Positions 1 through 8,077 of a stretch of DNA of 64,000 nucleotides are shown here, one piece after another (within the stretch, counting starts at the first letter, position 1; the number at the start of each line of letters is the position of its first letter). Under the pieces are notes generated by a model. The model was not told the DNA's origin and ran no database searches. It saw only the letters and a program-made list of their open reading frames with translations. This DNA comes from Ewingella sp049889095 (GTDB taxonomy: Bacteria > Pseudomonadota > Gammaproteobacteria > Enterobacterales > Enterobacteriaceae), in the NCBI GenBank assembly GCA_049889095.1, contig JBLJFK010000009.1; one strand, 5' to 3'. Made by a program: the position numbers and the translations under genes.

Positions 1-142
1 CGAATGCACGAGCAGAACCGCCGTAGGTTTTAGCCAAAACGGTGGTGATTGCAGCAGTCAGGGTAGTTTTACCGTGGTCAACGTGGCCGATAGTACCAAC
101 GTTAACGTGCGGTTTTGTACGTTCAAATTTTTCTTTAGACAC
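1..142 (-). CDS. tuf: Elongation factor Tu, N-terminal part (cut by window edge)
   Basis: The first 47 residues of EF-Tu, the GTPase that delivers aminoacyl-tRNA to the ribosome. The translation starts at a GTG codon at 142 and reads MSKEKFERTKPHVNVGTIGH followed by VDHGKTTLTAAITTVLAK; the P-loop GHVDHGKT sits at residues 19-26. An AAGGA ribosome binding site lies just upstream. It is the last gene of the str operon and starts 70 bases after the fusA stop. The remainder lies beyond base 1. Identity is certain; whether this is the tufA or another copy cannot be told from the fragment, though the str position matches tufA. Confidence 0.97.
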   Translation of the reverse strand, partial: MSKEKFERTKPHVNVGTIGHVDHGKTTLTAAITTVLAKTYGGSARAF

Positions 143-212
143 GGCTATATTCCTTACTCTTGTGCTCTCCCTTCATAGAGAGAGCACTGGATCATTGTTT
201 TAAACCAGTGGC

Positions 213-2321
213 TTATTTGCCACGAGCTTCGATAATGGCTTTAGCAACGTTGCTAGGTGCTTCAGCATACTCCAGGAATTCCATGGAGTAAGAAGCACGG
301 CCCTGAGTCTGAGAACGCAAGTCTGTTGCATAACCAAACATTTCAGACAACGGAACCTTAACGCGAACCGTTTTACCGGTAGCAGTATCTTCCATGCCTT
401 CGATGATACCGCGACGACGGTTAAGGTCGCCCATTACGTCACCCATGTAATCTTCAGGGGTTTCGACTTCAACCTTCATGATTGGCTCAAGCAGAACTGG
501 TTTAGCTCGTTTGAAGCCTTCTTTAAAGGCGATAGAACCGGCTAATTTAAAGGCCAATTCTGAGGAGTCGACGTCATGGTAAGAACCGTAATGCAGACGT
601 ACTTTAACGTCAACAACCGGATAACCTGCCAATGGACCTGATTTCAGCTGTTCCTGAATACCTTTATCAACCGCAGGGATAAACTCTTTAGGAATAGACC
701 CACCAACGATTTCGTTGACAAATTCATAACCTGCGCCGCCAGATGGTAACGGAGACATGTCAATAACAACATGACCGTACTGACCACGACCACCGGACTG
801 CTTGGCGTGTTTACCTTCAACGTCTTTAACCGTGTCACGAATCGTTTCACGGTAAGCAACCTGCGGCTTACCTACGTTCGCTTCAACGTTAAATTCACGA
901 CGCATACGGTCGACCAAGATGTCCAGGTGAAGTTCACCCATACCTGCGATGATAGTCTGACCAGATTCTTCATCAGTCCAAACGCGGAATGATGGATCTT
1001 CTTTTGCCAGACGACCCAGAGCCATGCCCATTTTTTCCTGGTCGGCTTTGGTTTTTGGTTCAACTGCTACGGAGATCACCGGCTCAGGGAACTCCATACG
1101 CTCCAGAATGATCACATTATTTGGATCACACAGAGTATCGCCGGTAGTTACGTCTTTCAGACCGATTGCCGCAGCGATGTCGCCGGCATGAACTTCTTTG
1201 ATCTCTTCACGCTTGTTAGCGTGCATTTGGACGATGCGGCCCAGACGCTCGCGCTGTGAACGTACTGAGTTCAACACGGTGTCCCCGGAATTTACGATGC
1301 CCGAGTACACACGGAAGAAGGTCAGGTTACCCACGAATGGGTCAGTCGCAATTTTGAACGCCAGTGCAGAGAACGGCTCTTTGTCGTCAGAATGACGAAT
1401 CGCCGGGGTATCTTTACCGTCATCCAGAATACCGTTGATAGATTCAACGTCAGTTGGCGCTGGCAGATACTCAATAACCGCATCCAACATTGCCTGTACG
1501 CCTTTGTTTTTAAACGCAGAGCCACAGGTAACCAGGATAACTTCGTTACGCAGAACTCGCGCACGAAGTGCAGTTTTGATCTCTTCCTCGGTCAGCTCAT
1601 CGCCGCCCAAGTATTTATCCATCAGCTCTTCGGTCGCTTCTGCAGCAGATTCAACCAGGTTCTGACGCCATTCATCAGCCAACTCGACCATGTCCGCAGG
1701 AATCTCTTCGTATTCGAAGGTCACGCCTTGGTCAGTATCGTTCCAGTTGATGGCTTTCATTTTTACCAGGTCAACAACACCGGTAAATTTCTCTTCTGCG
1801 CCGATTGCCAGTTGCAATGGAACTGGATTCGCGCCCAGACGAGATTTAATCTGACCAACAACTTTCAGGAAGTTAGCACCCATGCGGTCCATTTTGTTAA
1901 CGAACGCGATGCGTGGAACTTTATATTTATTAGCCTGACGCCATACGGTTTCAGACTGTGGCTGAACACCACCAACTGCACAGTAGACCATTACAGCACC
2001 ATCAAGAACACGCATGGAGCGTTCAACTTCGATGGTGAAGTCAACGTGCCCCGGGGTGTCGATGATGTTGATGTGGTGTGGCTCAAATTGCTTAGCCATA
2101 CCAGACCAGAAACAAGTAGTCGCCGCAGAAGTGATGGTAATACCACGTTCTTGCTCTTGTTCCATCCAGTCCATGGTGGCTGCGCCGTCATGGACTTCGC
2201 CGATTTTATGGTTTACACCGGTGTAGAACAAAATACGTTCGGTCGTCGTCGTTTTACCGGCGTCGATGTGCGCGCTGATACCAATGTTGCGATAGCGCTC
2301 AATGGGTGTTTTACGAGCCAT
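213..2321 (-). CDS. fusA: Elongation factor G
   Basis: A 702-residue EF-G, the GTPase that drives ribosomal translocation and, with RRF, ribosome recycling. The G1 loop AHIDAGKT is at residues 17-24, DTPGH (G3) near residue 90 and NKMD (G4) near 143, followed by the domain II-V sequence expected of the family; E. coli EF-G has 704 residues. Third gene of the str operon, 96 bases after rpsG and 70 before tuf. Co-regulated with rpsG by the S7 leader in E. coli. Long open frames on the opposite strand inside this gene are codon-bias shadows. No unusual feature seen. Confidence 0.98.
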   Translation of the reverse strand: MARKTPIERYRNIGISAHIDAGKTTTTERILFYTGVNHKIGEVHDGAATMDWMEQEQERGITITSAATTCFWSGMAKQFEPHHINIIDTPGHVDFTIEVERSMRVLDGAVMVYCAVGGVQPQSETVWRQANKYKVPRIAFVNKMDRMGANFLKVVGQIKSRLGANPVPLQLAIGAEEKFTGVVDLVKMKAINWNDTDQGVTFEYEEIPADMVELADEWRQNLVESAAEATEELMDKYLGGDELTEEEIKTALRARVLRNEVILVTCGSAFKNKGVQAMLDAVIEYLPAPTDVESINGILDDGKDTPAIRHSDDKEPFSALAFKIATDPFVGNLTFFRVYSGIVNSGDTVLNSVRSQRERLGRIVQMHANKREEIKEVHAGDIAAAIGLKDVTTGDTLCDPNNVIILERMEFPEPVISVAVEPKTKADQEKMGMALGRLAKEDPSFRVWTDEESGQTIIAGMGELHLDILVDRMRREFNVEANVGKPQVAYRETIRDTVKDVEGKHAKQSGGRGQYGHVVIDMSPLPSGGAGYEFVNEIVGGSIPKEFIPAVDKGIQEQLKSGPLAGYPVVDVKVRLHYGSYHDVDSSELAFKLAGSIAFKEGFKRAKPVLLEPIMKVEVETPEDYMGDVMGDLNRRRGIIEGMEDTATGKTVRVKVPLSEMFGYATDLRSQTQGRASYSMEFLEYAEAPSNVAKAIIEARGK

Positions 2322-2417
2322 TTGATTCCTCTATTACTAGGACGTTCAAGTTCGGTTAACCCAAGCGGGTTGGCTTCTTGAAGCGCCCGCTTGGTTAGCA
2401 TAACTACTGCGAGGTGA

Positions 2418-2888
2418 TTACCAGCGGTAGTGGGCGAACGCCTTGTTGGCTTCAGCCATACGGTGAACGTCTTCACGTTTCTTAACAGCAGTACCTTTGT
2501 TCTCTGCTGCATCAGAAAGTTCGTTCGCCAGGCGAAGAGCCATGGATTTATCACCGCGTTTACGAGCAGCTTCAACGATCCAACGCATTGCTAAAGCATT
2601 ACGACGAACCGGACGTACTTCAACTGGAACCTGATAAGTTGAACCACCTACGCGGCGTGACTTAACTTCGACAGTCGGACGAACGTTGTCCAGAGCGACT
2701 TCGAAAGCTTCCAGGCTGTTTTTCCCGCTACGCTGAGCCAGGGTCTCAAGAGCAGAATAAACAATTGTTTCTGCAGTAGATTTTTTACCATCTACCATCA
2801 GAATGTTTACGAATTTAGCCAGCAGTTCGGATCCGAACTTAGGATCTGGCAGAATTTTACGTTGACCAATGACGCGACGACGTGGCAT
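2418..2888 (-). CDS. rpsG: 30S ribosomal protein S7
   Basis: A 156-residue S7, the primary 16S rRNA binder that nucleates assembly of the 30S head. It starts MPRRRVIGQRKILPDPKFGS and ends AHYRW, the 156-residue form found in E. coli B and most enterobacteria; K-12 carries a longer variant. Second gene of the str operon. In E. coli, S7 represses its own translation by binding the rpsL-rpsG intercistronic RNA, and that spacer is conserved here. The start has a GGAG site in the sequence AACGGAGTATTTCC before ATG. Confidence 0.98.
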   Translation of the reverse strand: MPRRRVIGQRKILPDPKFGSELLAKFVNILMVDGKKSTAETIVYSALETLAQRSGKNSLEAFEVALDNVRPTVEVKSRRVGGSTYQVPVEVRPVRRNALAMRWIVEAARKRGDKSMALRLANELSDAAENKGTAVKKREDVHRMAEANKAFAHYRW

Positions 2889-2984
2889 GGAAATACTCCG
2901 TTGTTAATTCAGGATTGTCCAAAACTCTAAGAGTTTATTTTGACATTAATGTGAAAATGTTTGGCCTTACTTAACGGAGAACCA
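2889..2984 (-). promoter_or_regulatory. rpsL-rpsG intercistronic leader (S7 translational repressor site)
   Basis: The 96-base spacer between the S12 and S7 genes is unusually long for this operon. Read on the minus strand, blocks such as GTTCTCCGTTAAGTAAGGCC, CTCTTAGAGTTTTGGACAAT and TTAACAACGGAGTATTTCC match my recollection of the E. coli spacer, where S7 binds the str mRNA and shuts off its own translation and that of fusA. The site is known in E. coli; its function here is inferred from sequence similarity and position. Confidence 0.75.
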
Positions 2985-3359
2985 TTAAGACTTCGGCTTT
3001 TTAACGCCGTATTTAGAACGAGATTGCTTACGGTCTTTAACGCCTGAACAGTCCAGTGCGCCGCGGACGGTGTGATAACGCACACCTGGCAAGTCTTTTA
3101 CACGACCGCCACGGATCAGGATCACGGAGTGTTCCTGCAGGTTATGACCTTCACCACCGATGTAGGAGGTAACTTCAAAACCGTTAGTCAAACGAACACG
3201 GCATACTTTACGCAATGCGGAGTTCGGTTTTTTAGGAGTGGTTGTATATACACGAGTACATACGCCACGTTTCTGCGGGCAGGCTTCCAGCGCTGGAACG
3301 TTGCTTTTAGCAACCTTCGTAGAGCGTGGTTTGCGTACCAGCTGATTAATTGTTGCCAT
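2985..3359 (-). CDS. rpsL: 30S ribosomal protein S12
   Basis: The 124-residue S12, a component of the decoding centre. Lys43 (in TPKKPNSALRK), Lys88 and Asp89 (in GGRVKDLPG) and Pro91 are all the wild-type residues; these are the sites where streptomycin-resistance substitutions usually occur, so no such substitution is present. First gene of the str operon, with an AGGAG site eight bases before ATG and a clear sigma-70 promoter upstream at 3451-3479. E. coli S12 has the same length. Confidence 0.98.
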   Translation of the reverse strand: MATINQLVRKPRSTKVAKSNVPALEACPQKRGVCTRVYTTTPKKPNSALRKVCRVRLTNGFEVTSYIGGEGHNLQEHSVILIRGGRVKDLPGVRYHTVRGALDCSGVKDRKQSRSKYGVKKPKS

Positions 3360-3450
3360 TAAAAAGCTCCTGGATTTTGTTTCATAAACTACTTTGTAAA
3401 CGGGTGATAAATCGCCCCGCAGTAAGCATGACCTAATACGGGGACGCAGA

Positions 3451-3479
3451 ATTTTAGGGCTGACCTACGAGGGTGTCAA
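3451..3479 (-). promoter_or_regulatory. str operon promoter
   Basis: On the minus strand a perfect -35 box TTGACA (3479-3474) is followed after exactly 17 bases by TAAAAT (3456-3451), about 90 bases before the rpsL start. Placement and near-consensus boxes match the strong str promoter. It lies only about 20 bases beyond the tusB stop codon. Confidence 0.85.
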
Positions 3480-3499
3480 GAAATATACAGTATTAGCGA

Positions 3500-3790
3500 T
3501 CATCGCCATGCAATATGCTGGGGATGTTTCTCAGTCAGCGCAACGAAACCAGTATAGTCGATCAAGGTCGCGCTGTGCAAAATTTGGCCAATCAATCCTC
3601 GCGCGGCCAGATCCTCACTCAGCACATAAACCGGTAGTCCCAACACAGCCAGGCATTTTCCAGCTTCACTATTTTTCGCAGCCGCCAGCACGCCATCCTG
3701 TACCAGTAGCAGGGCATCATCAGGTCCAACAAGACGAAGAAATGCTTTTAAATCACACGATTGTGGTGAATTTGCCAGAGTAAAGAGCAT
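3500..3790 (-). CDS. tusB: tRNA 2-thiouridine synthesizing protein TusB
   Basis: A 96-residue DsrH/TusB-family protein, starting MLFTLANSPQSCDL. In E. coli, TusB, TusC and TusD form a heterohexamer that relays persulfide sulfur from TusA to TusE and MnmA for 2-thiolation of the wobble uridine of tRNA-Lys, Glu and Gln. It is the last gene of yheO-tusD-tusC-tusB, 13 bases after tusC. The usual length is about 95 residues. Nothing unusual. Confidence 0.93.
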   Translation of the reverse strand: MLFTLANSPQSCDLKAFLRLVGPDDALLLVQDGVLAAAKNSEAGKCLAVLGLPVYVLSEDLAARGLIGQILHSATLIDYTGFVALTEKHPQHIAWR

Positions 3791-3803
3791 GTATTTTCCT
3801 GAA

Positions 3804-4163
3804 TTAAAAGGTCATAACGACATCATATTCTGACAACTTTTCACGTAATTCAACTTCCGCCAGCGTCTGGGCACCCAGCACCCAATTACGCTCGTCGGCC
3901 AGCCCGCGCACTTTAAGTGATGCAGAACACACAAAGCATTGGTCGATGTCATACAAAGACAAAACACCGTACGTCGCAATGTAATTACGCGCTAAGATTT
4001 TATCTGGTTGTTGATTGGCTAATAGCTGAAACACGCCGTCAGCTACGAAGAATAATCCGATATCCTCAGTTAAAGCAGAGGTCGCCAGTAAAGCATCCAA
4101 CCCTTCCCGACCTGATGACGTCCCGTGTGGCCCATGCGTAAAAATAAAAGCGACTTTCTTCAT
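3804..4163 (-). CDS. tusC: tRNA 2-thiouridine synthesizing protein TusC
   Basis: A 119-residue DsrF/TusC-family subunit of the TusBCD sulfur relay. It starts MKKVAFIFTHGPHGTSSGRE, with the conserved glycine-rich N-terminal strand-loop of the DsrE/F fold. In the family TusC is structural and TusD carries the essential persulfide cysteine. It lies 20 bases after tusD and 13 before tusB, in the standard order D-C-B. Confidence 0.94.
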   Translation of the reverse strand: MKKVAFIFTHGPHGTSSGREGLDALLATSALTEDIGLFFVADGVFQLLANQQPDKILARNYIATYGVLSLYDIDQCFVCSASLKVRGLADERNWVLGAQTLAEVELREKLSEYDVVMTF

Positions 4164-4183
4164 ATTGGGTTCACACCTTGCGT

Positions 4184-4576
4184 TTAAAACTGCACCAGTC
4201 GGTCACAGGTCAGCGATGCTTCTGCCAGACTGCCGAGACCAGTAAGGGTAAATCCGGGCTGAAGATTCGCAAAATCGCTCCCCTGATTACCTGCTTCAGC
4301 GGTATCAATGATGCCACGGCGTAAAGCTGCGGCCACGCAAACATTCAGCGCTATTTGGTTATCCGCAGCTAAGCGCTGCCACGCACGTACCAGGTCAAAC
4401 TCATCCGAGGCAGGCGTCGATAATTGATTGCCATTAAGCACGCCATCACGGTAGAAAAAGATGCTTACGAGCTGATGCCCACAGGAAAGTAGCGCCAAAG
4501 CAAATTGATAAGCTGCACTCGCCTGCTGCGTACCATAAGCAGGGCCAGTGACCAGCAAACAATAACGCAGTTTCAA
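4184..4576 (-). CDS. tusD: Sulfurtransferase TusD
   Basis: A 130-residue DsrE/TusD-family sulfurtransferase. The catalytic cysteine is visible as Cys80 in NVCVAAALRRGI, corresponding to Cys78 of the 128-residue E. coli protein. It accepts persulfide from TusA and passes it to TusE. The start codon overlaps the yheO stop by four bases (ATGA), so the two are translationally coupled. Confidence 0.94.
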   Translation of the reverse strand: MKLRYCLLVTGPAYGTQQASAAYQFALALLSCGHQLVSIFFYRDGVLNGNQLSTPASDEFDLVRAWQRLAADNQIALNVCVAAALRRGIIDTAEAGNQGSDFANLQPGFTLTGLGSLAEASLTCDRLVQF

Positions 4577-5295
4577 CGCTCGTTCCCCACTAGTTCACCG
4601 CTCTTAAACTGACGGATATAGAGATAGACCGTATGTTTCGAAATATTCAACCGGTCAGCAACCTGATTGATGGCGTCTTTAATATCAAAAATACCTTTCT
4701 CATAAAGATTCAAGACAACCTGGCGATTTTTAGCATTGTTGGACACATTACGGTCGGCATTCACCTCTTCAATGGTGAACTCCAACGTTTGTGCGACCAA
4801 ATCATCCACCGATGATGCAAAGTTCACCGATGGCGCCACTTCCTGTGTTTCAGGCGGCATAAAAGTTTGAATAATTTGCGAGAAAGGCACATCAAGATTC
4901 ATGTTAATACAAAGCAACCCGACCACCCGCTGTTCAGCATTGCGTATAGCAATGGTGACAGATTTCATCAACACGCCGCTTTTTGCGCGGGTGAAATAGG
5001 CCCGAGAGACGTTACTGTCAGCCCCGGTCATATCGTGCAGCATTCGCAGCGCCAGATCGGTGATCGGCGAGCCAATTTTCCGTCCGGTATGCTCACCATT
5101 AGCGATCCGAATAGCCGAACATTTCAGATCTTCCAAAGAATGCAGAACAATTTCGCAATGTTCACCAATCAACATAGCCAGGCCATCAACTACTGCCTCA
5201 TAGGAGGTGAGTATGTCATGGTCGGTCTGATTGAAAGGACGTTGGTCCAGCAAATCCAGTTCGCCGGTTTCGCCAGATATAAGCGAATTAGACAT
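4573..5295 (-). CDS. yheO: YheO-like PAS/HTH transcriptional regulator
   Basis: A 240-residue protein of the YheO family: an N-terminal PAS-like domain (SYEAVVDGLAMLIGEHCEIV, roughly 30-140) and a C-terminal helix-turn-helix (INQVADRLNISKHTVYLYIR). The start at 5295 (MSNSLISGE) is preferred over an upstream ATG because the AGAGGA site is about 12 bases from it but abuts the upstream ATG, and because E. coli YheO is also 240 residues. First gene before tusDCB and overlapping tusD. Its target is not well established; a regulatory role is from the domain content. Confidence 0.9.
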   Translation of the reverse strand: MSNSLISGETGELDLLDQRPFNQTDHDILTSYEAVVDGLAMLIGEHCEIVLHSLEDLKCSAIRIANGEHTGRKIGSPITDLALRMLHDMTGADSNVSRAYFTRAKSGVLMKSVTIAIRNAEQRVVGLLCINMNLDVPFSQIIQTFMPPETQEVAPSVNFASSVDDLVAQTLEFTIEEVNADRNVSNNAKNRQVVLNLYEKGIFDIKDAINQVADRLNISKHTVYLYIRQFKSGELVGNER

Positions 5296-5504
5296 CGAAG
5301 CTACCATCCTCTACATCGCATTTGCCTGAAAACAGCAATACGCATCAATCAATATCCCGGGTCCGTTACTGTAACAATTGCACAGACAGACACGCTTGGG
5401 ATCACGTGGAATAGTGACGTTATGCCCGACGGGCAAATGCGTCAAGTGATCATCATAGAGTAGCTGCAGTAAAATGAGGGTCTACAAGCAATTAATTCAT
5501 TAGG

Positions 5505-5537
5505 GAAAAAAAAACCGCCGCATTAAGCGACGGTTTT
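5505..5537 (-). terminator. Rho-independent terminator of fkpA
   Basis: On the minus strand the stem AACCGTCGC / GCGGCGGTT with a TTAAT loop is followed by a run of nine T. It sits 18 bases past the fkpA stop codon. Confidence 0.9.
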
Positions 5538-5554
5538 CATCACACCGCGCAAAC

Positions 5555-6406
5555 TTATTTTGCTTTAGGTGCTGCAGCCGCGTCATCAGCAGGCTGTTCA
5601 GCTGTCTTTGGATCCGCTTTCGGTGCTGCTTTAACATCCAGCAACTCTACGTCAAAGACCAGCGTTGAGTTAGCAGGAATTCCCGGAACGCCGGTTTTGC
5701 CATAAGCCAGTTCTGGTGGAATCACCAGCTTGATTTTGCCGCCTTTCTTAACGTGTTTCAGGCCTTCGGTCCAGCCAGGAATAACACCGTCAAGACGGAA
5801 AGACAGTGGCTCGCCGCGGGTATAAGAGTTATCGAACTCCGTGCCGTCAGTCAGGGTGCCTTTATAATTCACTACCACGGTGTCGCTGTCTTTTGGCGTT
5901 GCACCTGTACCTGGTTTTTCAACCTGGTACAACAAACCTGACTCAGTCTTCTTCACGCCTTTGGTTTTGGCGAAATCAGAGCGGAATTTATCACCTTTGT
6001 CAGCGTTAGCTTTCGCATCCTGCTCCATTTTAGCCTGGGCAGAAGCTTTTACGCGGCCTTCGAACGTTTGCAGAGTTTTTTCGATTTCCTGATCGGACAG
6101 CTTGCTCTTGTTAGCAAAAGCATCCTGGACACCAGAGATCAGCTGGTCTTTGTCCAGTTTGATACCCAGTTTCTCTTGCTCTTTCAGAGAATTGTCCATG
6201 TAGCGGCCAAGTGAAGCACCCAGCGCGTAAGCAGCCTGCTCATCATCACTTTTAAACTTGGTGGTATCAGTCGCTGCCGGAGCGGCGGCGGCTGCAGCTG
6301 CTGGCGTTTCTGCGGCTTTCGCTGTGTCTGCGGCCATAACCTGCGTAGCATTCAGTGCCAGGGCCATAGTGGTCGCTAACAGTGTTACTTTAAACAGTGA
6401 TTTCAT
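5555..6406 (-). CDS. fkpA: Periplasmic FKBP-type peptidyl-prolyl isomerase FkpA
   Basis: A 283-residue periplasmic chaperone and prolyl isomerase. Residues 1-25 (MKSLFKVTLLATTMALALNA, ending QVMA) are a Sec signal peptide. An N-terminal dimerisation domain (about 50-150) precedes the FKBP domain (DTVVVNYKGTLTDGTEFDNS to DVELLDV). The linker after the signal peptide and the C-terminal tail are Ala/Pro/Lys-rich and slightly longer than in the 270-residue E. coli protein. The start at 6406 is chosen over an ATG four codons upstream because the TTGGAGA site is spaced correctly only for it. Single gene with its own terminator. It helps outer-membrane protein folding in E. coli. Confidence 0.96.
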   Translation of the reverse strand: MKSLFKVTLLATTMALALNATQVMAADTAKAAETPAAAAAAAPAATDTTKFKSDDEQAAYALGASLGRYMDNSLKEQEKLGIKLDKDQLISGVQDAFANKSKLSDQEIEKTLQTFEGRVKASAQAKMEQDAKANADKGDKFRSDFAKTKGVKKTESGLLYQVEKPGTGATPKDSDTVVVNYKGTLTDGTEFDNSYTRGEPLSFRLDGVIPGWTEGLKHVKKGGKIKLVIPPELAYGKTGVPGIPANSTLVFDVELLDVKAAPKADPKTAEQPADDAAAAPKAK

Positions 6407-6666
6407 CCATTTCTCCAAGACCTGAAGCTTATGACCTCAGGTAATAATTACGAAAATTCCTCGGTTACTATAACTGTCCCTGTTCAGACAAGACAATCTC
6501 TATACTAACCAATAGCGTCTTATTCCGACCTTTTTTGATCTAATTAGTTTCGGCCAAGCCATATATTACGATAAATCCTACACAGGGAAGGTCAGGCAAT
6601 TCTCATTCATTGCAGGTAGAATCGCGTTCCTGACCGTCCTGTCAGCCGTACTTAGAGGGAAATGCT

Positions 6667-6885
6667 ATGGACCAGAATACTCTTGAACATCGCCTGGAAA
6701 TGCTGGAAAGCCGCCTGGCATTTCAAGAAGTGACGATTGATGAACTCAATATCATTGTCACTTCACATCAGTTAGAAATGAACCGACTGCACGACCACCT
6801 TCGTCTGCTGACTGACAAACTGCGCGCTTCGCAACCGTCGCAGATTGCTGATCAGTCCGAAGAGACACCTCCGCCACACTATTGA
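6667..6885 (+). CDS. slyX: SlyX family protein
   Basis: A 72-residue, highly charged, coiled-coil protein (LEHRLEMLESRLAFQEVTID then heptad-like repeats to about residue 55) ending in the PPPHY tail typical of SlyX. Same length as E. coli SlyX. Function unknown in the family. It is convergent with slyD across a shared bidirectional terminator and diverges from fkpA. Confidence 0.93.
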   Translation: MDQNTLEHRLEMLESRLAFQEVTIDELNIIVTSHQLEMNRLHDHLRLLTDKLRASQPSQIADQSEETPPPHY

Positions 6886-6912
6886 TTATTCGTGTGGCTG
6901 TGCAGTAAAAAC

Positions 6913-6940
6913 AAAAAAGGCATCCCGCAGGATGCCTTTT
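6913..6940. terminator. Bidirectional terminator between slyX and slyD
   Basis: A symmetric hairpin AAAAGGCATCC / GGATGCCTTTT with a short CGCA loop, A-rich on one side and T-rich on the other, placed between the convergent slyX and slyD stop codons. Confidence 0.9.
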
Positions 6941-6955
6941 CTTCATGGCTGGCGA

Positions 6956-7561
6956 TTAATGACAACCGCAGCCGCCGTTACCACCACAACCGCCTTTTTT
7001 CACTTCGTCATGGCCGTGATCGTGATCATGGCTGTGACCGTGGCCGCCGCAGCAACCGTCCCCATGTTCGTGATCGTGACCATGGTCGTGGCCGTGTTCG
7101 CCGTGAACGTGGCCATGAGCCAGCTCTTCTTCGGTGGCTTCACGGATAGCGACAACTTCCACGTGGAAGTTCAGATCCTGACCGGCCAGCATGTGGTTAC
7201 CGTCAACCACTACGTGGTCGCCGTCAACTTCGGTGATTTCAACTGGAACCGGGCCCTGATCGGTATCAGCCAGGAAACGCATGCCAACTTCCAGCTCTTC
7301 AACACCCATGAACACGTCTTTAGGAACACGTTGCACCAAGTTTTCGTCGTAGTTGCCATAAGCGTCATTTGCGCCAACATTCACGTCAAATACGTCGCCA
7401 ATAGCATGATTTTCCAGCGCAGTTTCCAGGCCGGAGATCAATGAACCATGGCCGTGCAGATAATCCAACGGTGCGCTCACCGGAGATTCATCAACCAATA
7501 CACCGTCTTCTGTACGCACCTGATATGCCACGCTGACAACCAGATCTTTAGATACTTTCAT
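6956..7561 (-). CDS. slyD: FKBP-type prolyl isomerase and nickel chaperone SlyD
   Basis: A 201-residue SlyD: an FKBP domain (1-69 and about 130-150) with the inserted IF chaperone flap between them, then a His/Cys-rich tail from about residue 155 (repeated HGHDHGHDHEHG, GDGCCGGHGHSHD and a final GGCGGNGGCGCH). The tail binds Ni2+ and other metals and helps hydrogenase maturation in E. coli; SlyD is also the host factor for phiX174 E lysis. E. coli SlyD has 196 residues. A TAGGAG site precedes ATG. A 199-residue open frame on the opposite strand is only an artefact of the His/Gly codons. Confidence 0.97.
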   Translation of the reverse strand: MKVSKDLVVSVAYQVRTEDGVLVDESPVSAPLDYLHGHGSLISGLETALENHAIGDVFDVNVGANDAYGNYDENLVQRVPKDVFMGVEELEVGMRFLADTDQGPVPVEITEVDGDHVVVDGNHMLAGQDLNFHVEVVAIREATEEELAHGHVHGEHGHDHGHDHEHGDGCCGGHGHSHDHDHGHDEVKKGGCGGNGGCGCH

Positions 7562-7774
7562 GATAACTCCTACCGTTGGAAACTTAATTTATTGTCTGCG
7601 AACGCTTCGGGGAACGTACGCCACGTCGTTTCAGGTTAATTCAGTCACGACACGTTGCCCGTATCCTGAGAAAATAGAGCGGATACAAAAACGATGCCGA
7701 ATAAATTTGGCGAAGAGTGTAGCGGAAATCCGCGCCTCTGTACCGAACAGCATAAAAAAACGCGGTCAATAACA

Positions 7775-7981
7775 CTACTTCGGATCAAAAATACCGATAA
7801 CTTGTTCGTCCGGGCGCAACGCCTTGCTGACCAGCTCATCCGTCTGGCGCTTGTGCAGGCCACACTTAATGCACTCGACCACTTCGACCTGATCTTCTGC
7901 CCATAAAGTCAGCGTATCCAGCGATTTACATTGTGGGCAAACTGCCCCGGCAATGAAACGCTTGCGGGTTTTAGCCATCAC
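7775..7981 (-). CDS. yheV: YheV family zinc-ribbon protein
   Basis: A 68-residue protein with two CxxC pairs (CPQCKSL and CIKCGLHKR), matching the small YheV family (E. coli 66 residues), predicted to bind zinc. It ends QVIGIFDPK. Two consecutive ATG codons could start it (7981 or 7978). It lies 96 bases downstream of kefB in the same direction, as in E. coli, but the spacer has two long A tracts (T in the mRNA), so read-through is uncertain. Function unknown. Confidence 0.9.
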   Translation of the reverse strand: MMAKTRKRFIAGAVCPQCKSLDTLTLWAEDQVEVVECIKCGLHKRQTDELVSKALRPDEQVIGIFDPK

Positions 7982-8077
7982 TTACTCTCCAGGAACGTTG
8001 CCTATTACGCCTGTTTCTATAGCTGGGGCGGCGGAAACGTTTTGCAAAAAAAAATTTACGGGTGCGAAAAAAAACGA

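Noticed and set aside
1392..2381. 329-codon open frame opposite fusA
   Set aside because: It lies wholly antisense to a strongly conserved gene and has no family resemblance; it arises from codon bias.
2985..3359. Possible streptomycin-resistance change in rpsL
   Set aside because: Lys43, Lys88 and Pro91 are all wild type.
6845..7444. 199-codon open frame opposite slyD
   Set aside because: Its Val/Ala/Met-rich repeats are the reverse of the His/Asp/Gly codons of the SlyD metal-binding tail.
8045..8075. Two long A tracts between kefB and yheV as a terminator
   Set aside because: On the minus strand they give T tracts, but only a four-base stem precedes them, so I did not call a terminator.
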